NCBI GenBank assembly: GCA_011620595.1
Contig: WOYX01000001.1
Coordinates: 1 to 55,239, forward strand
DNA length: 55,239 bases
DNA from: Bacteroidales bacterium
GTDB taxonomy: Bacteria; Bacteroidota; Bacteroidia; Bacteroidales; VadinHA17
Direction of reading: 5' to 3'
How positions within the stretch are numbered: the stretch's first letter is position 1; the number at the start of each line of letters is the position of its first letter. This document shows, piece by piece, positions 1 through 8,363 of this stretch. Below the pieces are notes generated by a model. It was not told the DNA's origin. It made no database searches and saw only the letters and a program-made list of their open reading frames with translations. The position numbers and the translations under genes are program-made.

Positions 1-271
1 CCCTGATCAGCTGTGCCGATCCGTCTGTCGACCCGTCATCATACACCAGTATCTCTGCATTATGGTATGTAAGAGATGCCAGCGAGCCTAAAAGTCTGTC
101 GATGTTCTTCTCCTCATTCCTCACAGGTATCAGGACTGACAGTGAAGGCAGATCGCCCTGCTGGCTGGCAACCTCCGGCAGGTAGGGCCTGCTCACCATA
201 TTCAGAAAGGAAACTAAGAACCTCAGAAAGGTAAGAAATAGGACCAGAAGAGCTGATATCGTCAGAATCAT
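1..271 (-). CDS. Glycosyltransferase family 2, N-terminal part (runs off the window)
   Basis: Only the first 90 codons are present; the gene continues beyond base 1. The protein opens with a hydrophobic membrane segment (about residues 1-22, MILTISALLVLFLTF...), followed by the GT-A fold entry: LSVLIPVRNEEKNIDRLLGS and then EILVYDDGSTDGS, the first nucleotide-sugar-binding aspartates of family 2 enzymes. It is therefore probably a membrane-anchored glycosyltransferase. The ATG (271-269) overlaps the TGA of the upstream acyltransferase in an ATGA arrangement, so the two are likely translationally coupled. GT2 plus acyltransferase pairs occur in glycolipid and carotenoid-tailoring clusters, but nothing here fixes the substrate. 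Confidence 0.85.
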   Translation of the reverse strand, partial: MILTISALLVLFLTFLRFLVSFLNMVSRPYLPEVASQQGDLPSLSVLIPVRNEEKNIDRLLGSLASLTYHNAEILVYDDGSTDGSAQLIR

Positions 272-882
272 GAAGGTATCTGCCTGGTAATACACTCGTT
301 AAGAAAAATATTGTAACTCTCCTCCAGGTCTGATGCTGATCTCTCCCTTGCTGTATATTCAATGACCCTCATCGTCAGTATAGGCTTTTTCTCAGAGTAC
401 CAGTCGGGCAATGCCACATAAAAGAGGATCATCAGTTTATCTGATGCCCCTGCGATGATGCGTTCCACCCCCTTCTCATACCTTACAGGCCTCTGGTGTA
501 TTGAGGCAATGGTCCCCTGAGGGTAAACGACGACCATATTCTCTTTCTCGTGCAACAGCGAGGAGGCATAGTGGAGCGACTCCACCACCGACCGTGATCC
601 CCTCTTTATAGAGAAAGCCCCGGCCTTGTTCAGAAAGAGCCTGGAAGATAGCTGCTCCTCCAGCATCATGATGTGGAACTTCTTATGAAGCCGCAGATCA
701 TTGAGCCGGTAGGCAATAAACCCGTCCCACCAGCTGAAGTGGTTGCCGATAAGGAGCACCGGCCTGCCTGACGTCTCAGCGGTGCAGTCAATGTCCACAC
801 TGTGAAACAGGCGGTTCAGTCCGTTGCGTGAATAGAAGCTGAAGAACCGGACGAAAAAGGGAATATGTCTTGCCTTTATCAC
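268..882 (-). CDS. PlsC-like lysophospholipid acyltransferase family protein
   Basis: A 204-residue acyltransferase of the glycerolipid (PlsC) superfamily. The catalytic HxxxxD motif is seen as NHFSWWD near residue 48 and the glycerol-phosphate-binding block as VVYPQGT near residue 118. It would transfer an acyl chain from acyl-ACP or acyl-CoA to a hydroxyl group at the membrane; the acceptor is unknown. The start is GTG (882-880), overlapping the TGA of the 5'-nucleotidase gene by four bases, and its own stop overlaps the start of the downstream glycosyltransferase, so the three form one operon. It is a little shorter than housekeeping PlsC (about 240 residues), which hints at a specialised lipid-tailoring role. 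Confidence 0.85.
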   Translation of the reverse strand: MIKARHIPFFVRFFSFYSRNGLNRLFHSVDIDCTAETSGRPVLLIGNHFSWWDGFIAYRLNDLRLHKKFHIMMLEEQLSSRLFLNKAGAFSIKRGSRSVVESLHYASSLLHEKENMVVVYPQGTIASIHQRPVRYEKGVERIIAGASDKLMILFYVALPDWYSEKKPILTMRVIEYTARERSASDLEESYNIFLNECITRQIPS

Positions 883-2684
883 CTTTTGCCGCTTACTGTT
901 ACAAGGGACCTGTCAGGGTTACGGTAATATTCCGGGATGACAGGAATCTCTTCTCCTTCCGGGCTTTCAAAATGGCGGAGATAGCTGAGCAGCGCCAGCC
1001 ACTCCTTGCCCTCCTGTATACCCGGGACCCCGACATCAAAGTCGGCAATGGCAACTGACAGGTCTGTCATGCGATTTCCACTGGCATCTTTGGGCTCGAC
1101 TTTTATGAGGCCAAAGGTTTTCTTCTTGATCAGCCCAAGATTGTCAACCATATAGGAATTAGCTACAATTGAATATAGCTTGTCGTTATCTTTAGAGGTA
1201 TCCAGTTCGGAGAAATTGCCATCACTGTCTGCCATTTCAATCTTCCTGACCTTGTTAAAGATCCTTCCATTCGGATCATACTCAATGCGAAGGTGGGAGT
1301 AATAACAGAAATTTGACGGGGTCGATTTCGAAAGAAAGATAAGTATTTCGGCAACATTCTTAATCTCCTTTCCCGTAACCCACAGTTTCGAAAGGCCGTA
1401 TCCCGGGGTTTTGTCCATGCCCGATCCCAGGGACATTGTTCTGAACAGGTCAGCCACGCTTTGTGTTCCCTGCAGAATCGGATCACGTATCACGCCGAGG
1501 GCCATCATGGCTATATCGGTACCAGGACCTTCGCTGTTTACATAATGGTAAAGCGCATCGGCAACGAGAGCTCCGAGATTGCTTCCCGCCATATCGCCGT
1601 GTTCTTCCACTGTCAATGGGTAGTCAGCCATGGCCACTGGCTCTTTGTATTCCAGTCCGATGGGTTTTAGAATCTCACTGTTGACCTTTTCAAGCTGCGC
1701 TTCAATGGCATTATGGATCGAAACATCAGCACCGATTTTGTCATCCACCTTCATGAGCGTATATCTGTCAAGACTGGTTCCGCCTGGCCCGTACAGCATT
1801 TCAATCTTACCCACGTATCTTCCGTTGTCACCCACTGAGACTATCGGAACACCGCCGGCAATGAGAGGCTCTTCCAGGAGAACGTGGGTATGCCCTGAAA
1901 TTATCAGGTCAATACCTTTTACTTTCTTTGCCAGCGCAACATCCTCTCCTGCCCAATCTCCCTTTTTGTTCCTTGACACACCACTGTGCGACAGGCATAT
2001 GATCATATCGCACCCCTCCTTCTCCATGGTCTTTACCAGTCGCTTTGCTGCCTTTGCGTTTTTCCCGAAAGTAATCGGCAAGGCATAGGGGGCCGACTCA
2101 TCAGCATCCTCTCCCAGCAGTGAGAAGAGGCCTATTTTAATACCATCCTTTTCCAGAATATGGTATCTCTTTATATGTCCCGCGGAGAGTGCCGCCTCAA
2201 AATCATCATCAGCCGGATCATCAGGGTCAGTGATGGAGTTGCCCGACAGCAGAACCGGTGTTCCTCCCTTCTCCGTGGCTTTTTCTATCATATCCACAAA
2301 CCTGGAGGGGCCGAAATCGAAATCATGGTTTCCGACGGCGATTACATCATAGCCTGCTTTTTTCATGAGATGCAGCTGAAAACCCGTCTCCGGCTCCAGA
2401 GCCTGGAAAAGTGTTCCCATGTGGCAATCACCTCCGTCGAGCACCAGGATAGTGCCGGGATTTTCCGACCTGGTGTCTGCGATAATTCCTGCAATCCTTG
2501 CAAATCCCCCTACTGTCGGGTCACCGTCAGTCTCGAACGGCGTGTAGGCCGTCTCCGGGGCGTATCCCAGAAAATGAGAGTGGAAGTCGTTGGTATGAAG
2601 AATGGTGATTTTCTTTCCTTCCTGGCCATTAAGTGTAACGTCCGATATAACCAGAAAGCACAGCAGGAAAAGAATTAGTTTCAT
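879..2684 (-). CDS. Bifunctional metallophosphatase/5'-nucleotidase (UshA family), exported
   Basis: A 601-residue exported phosphatase. Residues 1-20 form a signal peptide (MKLILFLLCFLVISDV, then NGQ). The calcineurin-like metal centre is complete: HTNDFHSH, DGGDCHMGT, GNHDFDFG, CLSHSG and ISGHTHV. The second half, from about residue 350, matches the C-terminal 5'-nucleotidase substrate domain (SNLGALVADAL). UshA-type enzymes hydrolyse nucleotides and UDP-sugars outside the cytoplasm, releasing nucleoside and phosphate. It heads an overlapping minus-strand operon with the acyltransferase and glycosyltransferase. Length is typical of the family. Substrate preference cannot be read from the sequence. 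Confidence 0.92.
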   Translation of the reverse strand: MKLILFLLCFLVISDVTLNGQEGKKITILHTNDFHSHFLGYAPETAYTPFETDGDPTVGGFARIAGIIADTRSENPGTILVLDGGDCHMGTLFQALEPETGFQLHLMKKAGYDVIAVGNHDFDFGPSRFVDMIEKATEKGGTPVLLSGNSITDPDDPADDDFEAALSAGHIKRYHILEKDGIKIGLFSLLGEDADESAPYALPITFGKNAKAAKRLVKTMEKEGCDMIICLSHSGVSRNKKGDWAGEDVALAKKVKGIDLIISGHTHVLLEEPLIAGGVPIVSVGDNGRYVGKIEMLYGPGGTSLDRYTLMKVDDKIGADVSIHNAIEAQLEKVNSEILKPIGLEYKEPVAMADYPLTVEEHGDMAGSNLGALVADALYHYVNSEGPGTDIAMMALGVIRDPILQGTQSVADLFRTMSLGSGMDKTPGYGLSKLWVTGKEIKNVAEILIFLSKSTPSNFCYYSHLRIEYDPNGRIFNKVRKIEMADSDGNFSELDTSKDNDKLYSIVANSYMVDNLGLIKKKTFGLIKVEPKDASGNRMTDLSVAIADFDVGVPGIQEGKEWLALLSYLRHFESPEGEEIPVIPEYYRNPDRSLVTVSGKR

Positions 2685-2855
2685 CGGTTCTTAATTTTGC
2701 GATTAAGGTATGAAAAAAGCTTTAGATACTGATCACGTCAGGTCAAAAGCCTGATGGATTACAGAACAAATGCCTGCCTTCAATTAGATTTTCTCTGTCA
2801 ATCCGGGCAGTGGCGGTGATTTTTATTTTCCTGTACAAAATCAGTTGGTTTTATG

Positions 2856-2863
2856 TAAGTTTG
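2856..2863 (+). promoter_or_regulatory. Putative -7 box (TAAGTTTG) for the GMP synthase gene
   Basis: TAAGTTTG fits the Bacteroidota -7 consensus TAnnTTTG and ends 25 bases before the ATG at 2889. No convincing TTG/TTTG is seen 19-21 bases upstream, so the call rests on one box. The 204-base gap to the 5'-nucleotidase gene would hold both divergent promoters. Confidence 0.4.
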
Positions 2864-2888
2864 TTATAACCAATAATAGTCAGGAAGT

Positions 2889-3851
2889 ATGATCAATGAA
2901 ATCAAGGCACAGGATCTGAACACCGACACATTCATCACTGAGAAGGTGAATGAGATAAGGGCAGCTGTCGGCAGCGGCACGGCCATCAACGCTCTCTCCG
3001 GCGGGGTTGACTCATCAGTGGTGACCATGCTCGGACACAGGGCGCTTGGAAGCAGACTAAGGACCGTCTTCATTCAGAACGGACTGATGCGCGAGGGTGA
3101 GCCCGAGGCTGTCGTCGCTGTATTCAAGAGTCTTGGCATCACCGTGGAGATTGTCGATGCCAGCAAGGAGTTCCTTGATGCTCTGCGCGGTATTACCGAC
3201 CCCGAGGAAAAGCGTGAAGCAATTACCCAGACATTTTACAGGAATGTGTTCGGACGTATCGTCAGGGAGAGTGGGGTAAGATATCTTCTCCAGGGGACGA
3301 TCCTCACCGATGTTGATGAGACCGTCGCCGGCATAAAAAGGCAGCACAACGTCTTCGCCCAGATCGGTATTGATCCGCAGTCAACCTTCGGCTACCAGAT
3401 CCTGGAACCTCTCATTCAGCTGAGAAAGGACGGGGTGAGGATGACCGGCAAGGCCCTGGGGCTGCCTGAGGAGATGTTCAACAGGATACCCTTCCCCGGA
3501 CCGGCCCTGGCGGCACGCATCATAGGTGAGGTGACGCAGGCAAAGCTTGACACCGTGCGGCGTGCCACAGCAATAGTTGAGAAGAGGCTTGCCGGCAGCG
3601 GCGCATTTCAATATATGGCCATCCTCCATGACGACAGGGTCACCGGCATGCGCGACGGTAAACGCGACTTCGGGCGACAGATAGAGGTGCGCTGCTGGGA
3701 CAGCCTGGATGCCCGCACTGCCACCCCCACAAGACTGGCCTTCGAGGTGCTGGAGGCTCTCGCAGCCGAGATACTGCGCGAGGTGCCAGGCGTGGTATCC
3801 GTTACCTATAATATAGCTACCAAGCCACCGTCAACTATTGAGGCAATATAA
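2889..3851 (+). CDS. guaA: GMP synthase ATP-pyrophosphatase subunit (no glutaminase domain)
   Basis: A 320-residue protein matching only the C-terminal half of GMP synthase. It begins at the synthetase domain: the PP-loop SGGVDSS lies at residues 37-43, followed by LLQGTILTDV and the dimerisation-domain blocks PFPGPALAARIIGE and the C-terminal KPPSTIE. It would convert XMP, ATP and ammonia to GMP. The class I glutaminase domain of usual bacterial GuaA (about 510-525 residues) is absent, and the ATG at 2889 directly opens the PPase domain with a promoter box just upstream, so the gene is not simply truncated. This split form is the archaeal arrangement. A separate glutaminase partner may lie elsewhere, or the enzyme may use free ammonia. 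It ends facing folC. Confidence 0.88.
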   Translation: MINEIKAQDLNTDTFITEKVNEIRAAVGSGTAINALSGGVDSSVVTMLGHRALGSRLRTVFIQNGLMREGEPEAVVAVFKSLGITVEIVDASKEFLDALRGITDPEEKREAITQTFYRNVFGRIVRESGVRYLLQGTILTDVDETVAGIKRQHNVFAQIGIDPQSTFGYQILEPLIQLRKDGVRMTGKALGLPEEMFNRIPFPGPALAARIIGEVTQAKLDTVRRATAIVEKRLAGSGAFQYMAILHDDRVTGMRDGKRDFGRQIEVRCWDSLDARTATPTRLAFEVLEALAAEILREVPGVVSVTYNIATKPPSTIEAI

Positions 3852-3950
3852 GTCTCAAAGTCGAAAGTCCGTAATGTCTGAGGGATTTGCGATTTGCGAT
3901 TTGCGAATTTTTATTAAATCGACAATCGAAAATCTGAAATCGAAAATTCC
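3849..3950. repeat. Simple intergenic repeats after the GMP synthase stop
   Basis: Directly after the stop codon comes GTCTCAAAGTCGAAAGTCCG, which recurs almost unchanged after the ispF stop at 20575-20604. It is followed by three copies of a 7-base unit (GATTTGC, 3884-3904) and then by AATCGAAAATCTGAAATCG repeats (3922-3948). None of it looks coding. Confidence 0.7.
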
Positions 3951-3973
3951 TCTACTGCCTCCTGCTTTTAGTC

Positions 3974-4179
3974 GCCGAAGGCTTCTTCGGGCTCCATAGC
4001 TTAAGCGAAGGAGGTGGCGAAGGTGGCCGACTGCTTCCAGCCGCCGAAGCCTTCTTCGGGCTCCATAGCTTAAGCGAAGGAGGTGGCGAAGGTGGCCGCC
4101 TGCTGACTGCCGCCTGCTGACTGCCGACTGAGGACTGCCGACTAAGGACTGCAGCCTGAGGACTGCCGACTGAGGACTG
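3974..4179. repeat. 69-base tandem repeat with hairpins, then a degenerate ACTGCCGACTGAGG array
   Basis: Two near-identical copies with a 69-base period start at 3974 and 4043. Each opens with a perfect hairpin (first copy CCGAAG, loop GCTT, CTTCGG) and contains GCTTAAGC and GGAGGTGGCGAAGGTGG. From about 4096 to 4179 a degenerate short array of ACTGCCGACTGAGG-like units follows. The block fills the gap between two convergent genes, so it may act as a bidirectional transcription end or be a mobile miniature repeat. An open frame through it is low-complexity and was not called. Confidence 0.75.
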
Positions 4180-4183
4180 TCTC

Positions 4184-5473
4184 TTAGAGAGCATCCGCCA
4201 CCACGAAGGTTGACCCTCCGATGAAGATCATATCGTCACTACCGGCGGCGGCCCGCGCCGCGTCAAGAGCCTCGGCAACTGAAGGGTAGCTGTCTCCGGT
4301 AAGCCCGTAATTCACTGCCTCGGCCATGAGCAGCTTCTCATCCAGTGCCCGCGGTACGGAGGCCCTGGTAAAATAATATTCGGCATCACGGGGAAAGAGG
4401 GGCAAAACGGATGAGAGATCCTTGTCGCTGACAAACCCGATGACCATGTGCAGGTTATTCCTGGGCGTAGACTCTATCTGCCGCATCACATACTCCAGAC
4501 CCTCCCTGTTATGGCCTGTGTCACAAATGGTTAATGGCTTGCGCGACAGAACCTGCCACCGGCCGAGCAATCCTGTTGAAGCAACCACATCTGCCATCCC
4601 TGCCAGAAAATGTTCTCTTTCCAGCCCGAATGACCCGGAGAGCAGCTCCACAGCAGCAGCCACGGTCTGAATGTTCTTCTGCTGTGCCTCCCCGCCCAGC
4701 GGTGTGGAGCCGCCCACGACGGAGCCGTTCCGCATGTCTGTCAGCCTGAAGCTCCGCGTTGCCCGCGAGGCGGAAAACCTGCCCAGGCTGCACCTGAAAA
4801 CCGAATCGGCAAAGGTGACGGGCGCGTTCATCGCCGCCGCCCTCCCGCGGAAAACACTTTCAGTCTCATCCTGTGTCTCGCCAATGACCACGGGCACCCC
4901 TTCCTTTATGATACCCGCCTTTTCACCAGCCACAGCTGCGAGGGTTTTTCCAAGGAACTCCATGTGATCATGACCTATATTGGTTATCACTGACAGCCCG
5001 GGAGTGATGATATTGGTCGAATCGAGCCTGCCTCCCATCCCCACCTCTACCACCGCCACATCAACCTCCGTGCGTGCAAACCAGTCGAAGGCCATGGCAA
5101 CTGTCAGCTCAAAGAAGGAAGGCTGCACGCGCCGGATCAGAGCGTCATGCTCCTCAACAAACGCGATGACATCCTCCTCCCCCATCATCTGTCCGTCAAC
5201 CTTTATCCTCTCCCGAAAATCCTTAAGGTGCGGCGAAGTGTAGAGTCCTGTCCGACATCCGGCCGCCTGCAGCACCGAGGCAATCATATGGGAGACAGAC
5301 CCCTTTCCGTTGGTGCCTGCCACGTGCACGGTACGGTACCTCGAGTGAGGGTGACCCAGGAGCCTGTCAAGTTCCAGGGTGTTGTTCAGATCCCCCTTGT
5401 ATGCCGGCTTACCAACGCGATGGTATGCCGGAAGGAGGCTGTAGAGATAATTGACGGTTTCCTGATATGTCAT
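4184..5473 (-). CDS. folC: Bifunctional folylpolyglutamate synthase/dihydrofolate synthase
   Basis: A 429-residue Mur-ligase-type enzyme that adds glutamate to dihydropteroate or folate using ATP, in the cytoplasm. The P-loop VAGTNGKGS is at residues 51-59, followed by YTSPHL, GMGGRLDSTNI (metal and substrate site), NIGHDHMEFLG and EKAGIIKEG, all FolC hallmarks in the normal order; the C-terminal ligase domain carries ICDTGHNREGL. Length is typical. The ATG at 5473 lies 26 bases downstream of a minus-strand box TAAATTTG (5507-5500), making the folC-phoH gap a divergent promoter region. The 3' end runs into the repeat block. Confidence 0.95.
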   Translation of the reverse strand: MTYQETVNYLYSLLPAYHRVGKPAYKGDLNNTLELDRLLGHPHSRYRTVHVAGTNGKGSVSHMIASVLQAAGCRTGLYTSPHLKDFRERIKVDGQMMGEEDVIAFVEEHDALIRRVQPSFFELTVAMAFDWFARTEVDVAVVEVGMGGRLDSTNIITPGLSVITNIGHDHMEFLGKTLAAVAGEKAGIIKEGVPVVIGETQDETESVFRGRAAAMNAPVTFADSVFRCSLGRFSASRATRSFRLTDMRNGSVVGGSTPLGGEAQQKNIQTVAAAVELLSGSFGLEREHFLAGMADVVASTGLLGRWQVLSRKPLTICDTGHNREGLEYVMRQIESTPRNNLHMVIGFVSDKDLSSVLPLFPRDAEYYFTRASVPRALDEKLLMAEAVNYGLTGDSYPSVAEALDAARAAAGSDDMIFIGGSTFVVADAL

Positions 5474-5499
5474 GTTGATAACCTTGTGACGGTTGTTCG

Positions 5500-5507
5500 C
5501 AAATTTA
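5500..5507 (-). promoter_or_regulatory. Putative -7 box (TAAATTTG) for folC
   Basis: On the minus strand TAAATTTG matches TAnnTTTG, 26 bases before the folC ATG. No clear -33 TTG is seen at the expected distance, so confidence is moderate. Confidence 0.4.
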
Positions 5508-5517
5508 CAAAAAGCGG

Positions 5518-5548
5518 CTTGAGGCCCGCCATGGGTGGGCTATCTTTG
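5518..5548 (+). promoter_or_regulatory. Putative promoter of the PhoH-like gene (TTG, 19 bases, TATCTTTG)
   Basis: TTG at 5519-5521 and TATCTTTG at 5541-5548 are separated by 19 bases, matching the Bacteroidota -33/-7 architecture. The box lies 55 bases before the ATG at 5604. Confidence 0.6.
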
Positions 5549-5603
5549 TGGCCTGTGACAGCATCGGCGCCGGAGATGCTGACGTTTTATAAACTATCCT
5601 GTT

Positions 5604-6941
5604 ATGGCGAAAAGAAAAAAACAGAAAAAGATTTTCATTCTTGACACAAATGTTTTGTTGCATGACTACACATGCATCTACAATTTTGAGGAAAACGATG
5701 TTGTGATACCCATCGTGGTGCTGGAGGAGCTTGACAAGTTCAAGCGGGGCAATGACATGATCAATTTTCATGCACGGGAGTTCACCCGTGAGCTCGACAA
5801 GATATCCGGAGACATGCTTCTCACCGGCAACATTCCGCTTGGTGACAAGCTGGGAACACTACACATCGAAACCGGCAAGCAGTTTTCCGAAAGGGTTTCG
5901 GAATCGTTCCCCGAGCGCACCCCTGATCACCGCATACTGGCTATAGCCGATTATGTTACCCAGGCAAACAGGGACAAGGTTGTGGTGCTCATCACCAAGG
6001 ATATCAACCTGCGGATGAAGGCGAAGTCGCTGGGAGTGCTGGCAGAGGACTATCAGAACGACAAGGTGGCGAACCTTGACGATCTCTACAAAGGGATAAA
6101 GATCATTGAAAACATCGATCATGATCTGATAAACAAGCTCTACGAGCAGTCAGAGGGTGTGCCAGCCACCGAACTGAAGATAAAGGATACTGAGCCGGGG
6201 CATCATTTCTTCATACTGCGTAACAGCAACTCCAGTGCACTGGCGCATTACAACCCGGTCACAAAGATGCTTGTCAGGGTGCTGAAGCAGACCACCTACG
6301 GCATTGAACCGCGCAACGCCGAGCAGACCTTCGCCCTCGACGCCCTCTGTGATCCTGACATCCAGCTGGTCTCACTCACCGGCAAGGCCGGTACGGGCAA
6401 GACGCTGCTGGCACTGGCGGCAGCGCTGCACCAGCACAAGCGTTACAAGCAGATTTTCCTTGCCAGGCCCATAGTGCCGCTGGCCAACCGTGACCTCGGG
6501 TATCTTCCGGGCGACGTCAAGGAGAAGATGGATCCCTATATGCAGCCCCTGTTCGACAACCTTACTGTCATCAAGCACCGCTTCAGCGCCCAGAGTCCTG
6601 AGTTCATCCGTATCAATGACATGATCAAGGACGAGAAGCTTGTCATTACGCCACTGGCCTACATCAGAGGACGAAGCCTGTCAAACATATTCTTCATCGT
6701 TGATGAGGCTCAGAATCTCACCCCTCACGAGGTAAAGACCATCATCACCAGGGCTGGCGAAGGCACCAAGATGATATTCACCGGTGACATTGAACAGATT
6801 GATTCCCCCTACCTTGACTCAGGGTCGAACGGCCTTAGCTATCTTTCGGACAAGATGAAGGGACTTGATCTATTTGCACATGTTCACCTGCTCAAGGGAG
6901 AGAGAAGTTTCCTGGCAGAACTGGCGAGCAGGCTGTTATAG
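5604..6941 (+). CDS. PhoH family protein with N-terminal PIN domain (PhoH2 type)
   Basis: A 445-residue cytoplasmic protein. Residues 9-150 form a PIN nuclease-like domain (IFILDTNVLLHDY with the first acidic residue Asp14; later acidic positions in PDHRILAIADY and VLITKDINLR). Residues 240-445 form the PhoH P-loop ATPase: Walker A GKAGTGKT at 260-267 and Walker B FFIVDEAQNL followed by TGDIEQIDSPYLD. PIN-PhoH proteins are reported as RNA helicase/ribonuclease toxins or stress-linked RNA-processing factors; the actual role here is unknown. No antitoxin-like small gene is visible upstream. A predicted promoter precedes it and a hairpin with a T-run follows it, so it is probably monocistronic. 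Confidence 0.9.
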   Translation: MAKRKKQKKIFILDTNVLLHDYTCIYNFEENDVVIPIVVLEELDKFKRGNDMINFHAREFTRELDKISGDMLLTGNIPLGDKLGTLHIETGKQFSERVSESFPERTPDHRILAIADYVTQANRDKVVVLITKDINLRMKAKSLGVLAEDYQNDKVANLDDLYKGIKIIENIDHDLINKLYEQSEGVPATELKIKDTEPGHHFFILRNSNSSALAHYNPVTKMLVRVLKQTTYGIEPRNAEQTFALDALCDPDIQLVSLTGKAGTGKTLLALAAALHQHKRYKQIFLARPIVPLANRDLGYLPGDVKEKMDPYMQPLFDNLTVIKHRFSAQSPEFIRINDMIKDEKLVITPLAYIRGRSLSNIFFIVDEAQNLTPHEVKTIITRAGEGTKMIFTGDIEQIDSPYLDSGSNGLSYLSDKMKGLDLFAHVHLLKGERSFLAELASRLL

Positions 6942-6987
6942 AGCGGCCTGTCTGATATTCCGGCAAGCTTCTGTGGAGCGGCGTATT

Positions 6988-7023
6988 TGCTCCCAGGGCA
7001 GGCTGTTACGGAGCATTTTTTTT
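6988..7023 (+). terminator. Possible rho-independent terminator after the PhoH-like gene
   Basis: TGCTCC (6988-6993) pairs with GGAGCA (7010-7015) across a 16-base loop and is followed by eight Ts (7016-7023). The stem is short, so this is a moderate call. Confidence 0.45.
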
Positions 7024-7025
7024 GC

Positions 7026-7033
7026 TATTTTTG
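7026..7033 (+). promoter_or_regulatory. Putative -7 box (TATTTTTG) that decides the mtaB start
   Basis: TATTTTTG matches TAnnTTTG. It lies downstream of the first in-frame start-like codon of mtaB (TTG, 6987) and upstream of a second TTG at 7059, arguing that translation begins at 7059. Confidence 0.5.
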
Positions 7034-7058
7034 CAGCCGGAACAGTAACCGTTTAATT

Positions 7059-8363
7059 TTGAAGAGGAAAGTAGCGTTTCAGACCCTGGGATGCAAGCTT
7101 AATTTTGCCGAGACCTCAGCCATTGCCCGCTCTTTTTCCGGGGAAAGGTATGAGCGTGTTTCTCCGGCGAGCAAAGCTGATGTATATGTCATTAACGGCT
7201 GTACGGTCACCGATGCGGCTGACCGCAAGTGCCGGCAGGCTGTCAGGAAGATAATAAACAGCAACCCCGATGCCTTTGTGGCCGTGGTGGGCTGCTGGGC
7301 ACAGCTGAGACGTGAGGAGATAGCTGCCATACCCGGTGTCGACCTGATCCTCGGTACGGAAGAGAAGTTTGACGTGGCCACATATATTGACAGGCTTGAA
7401 CGTAGGGACACACCCGAGATACACGCCTGCGAGAGGGTCGGGACCGAGCAGTTCAGAGCAGCATGGTCTGCCGGGGACCGCACCCGCACCTTCCTGAAGG
7501 TGCAGGACGGATGTGACAACCGCTGTTCCTACTGCACCGTGCCCCTGGCAAGAGGCAGGAGCCGCAACCCCGGGATTCGTCAGGTTATTGAGGAGGCCTC
7601 GCAGATAGTCGCCTCAGACATCAGGGAAATAGTGCTCACCGGTGTCAACGTGGGCGACTTCGGCAAGAGCACCGGAGAGACACTGGAACAGTTGCTCAGG
7701 GCACTGGCAGGGGTTGAGGGTCTTGAACGGCTGCGGCTTTCATCCATAGAACCCGATCTGCTCACCGATGCAATAATTGACCTCGTGGCTGAAGAACGGA
7801 TGATAATGCCTCATATTCATATGCCCCTGCAGAGCGGCAGCGACAGGATACTCGGCCTGATGCGAAGGCGCTACCGAAGAGAGCTGTTCCGAGACCGGGT
7901 GATGGCCGTCAGGAAGAAGATTCCCGGTGCAGGCATAGGCGCTGATGTGATAGTGGGATTCCCCGGCGAGACGGAGGCCGATTTCGAAGAAACCCTCCAT
8001 TTCCTGGAAGAGCTGCCTTTCTCATACCTTCATGTGTTCGCCTTCTCGCCCAGACCCGGCACCCCGGCGGCGGCGATGTCGGACTTTGTTGCCAGGTCAG
8101 TGAAAGAGCAACGCAGCAGGCAACTGATAAGATTGTCGGAGAGCCGCCGCATGCTCTTCATGCAGAATGCATCCGGCACCCTGCAAGAGGTGCTGTTCGA
8201 AAAGAAGAGCGCTGACGGGATGGTGGCAGGATTGACAGGCAATTACATCAGGGTGGTGACCCCATACCGCAGCAACCTTCCCGGGACGGTACGAACAGTG
8301 AAGCTAACCGCCGTCCGTGATGATGCATCAATGAACGGAGAACTGACCGGAACGGAAGAGTGA
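7059..8363 (+). CDS. mtaB: tRNA t6A37 methylthiotransferase MtaB
   Basis: A radical-SAM methylthiotransferase that converts t6A to ms2t6A at position 37 of tRNAs reading ANN codons. The N-terminal UPF0004 cluster cysteines are in FQTLGCKLNFAE, INGCTVTDAADRKCR and VVGCWAQL; the radical-SAM cysteines are in CDNRCSYCTVPLARGRSR; the C-terminal 60 residues fit a TRAM RNA-binding domain. The frame stays open up to a TTG at 6987, but the extra 24 residues resemble no family member and a promoter box lies at 7026-7033. I therefore start at TTG 7059 (434 residues, beginning KRKVAFQTLGCK after the initiator). The stop overlaps the next gene's ATG by one base (TGATG), opening a four-gene overlapping run. 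Confidence 0.92.
   Translation: MKRKVAFQTLGCKLNFAETSAIARSFSGERYERVSPASKADVYVINGCTVTDAADRKCRQAVRKIINSNPDAFVAVVGCWAQLRREEIAAIPGVDLILGTEEKFDVATYIDRLERRDTPEIHACERVGTEQFRAAWSAGDRTRTFLKVQDGCDNRCSYCTVPLARGRSRNPGIRQVIEEASQIVASDIREIVLTGVNVGDFGKSTGETLEQLLRALAGVEGLERLRLSSIEPDLLTDAIIDLVAEERMIMPHIHMPLQSGSDRILGLMRRRYRRELFRDRVMAVRKKIPGAGIGADVIVGFPGETEADFEETLHFLEELPFSYLHVFAFSPRPGTPAAAMSDFVARSVKEQRSRQLIRLSESRRMLFMQNASGTLQEVLFEKKSADGMVAGLTGNYIRVVTPYRSNLPGTVRTVKLTAVRDDASMNGELTGTEE

Noticed and set aside
3974-4179. Possible CRISPR array
   Set aside because: Repeat copies are contiguous with no unique spacers of equal length and no cas genes are in the window.
3952-4194. 80-codon minus-strand frame over the repeat block
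   Set aside because: Low-complexity Ser/Pro/Gln/Lys translation of the 69-base repeat; no domain, and it overlaps the end of folC in another frame.
6987-7058. Longer mtaB start at TTG 6987
   Set aside because: The added 24 residues resemble no MtaB and a promoter box lies inside them.
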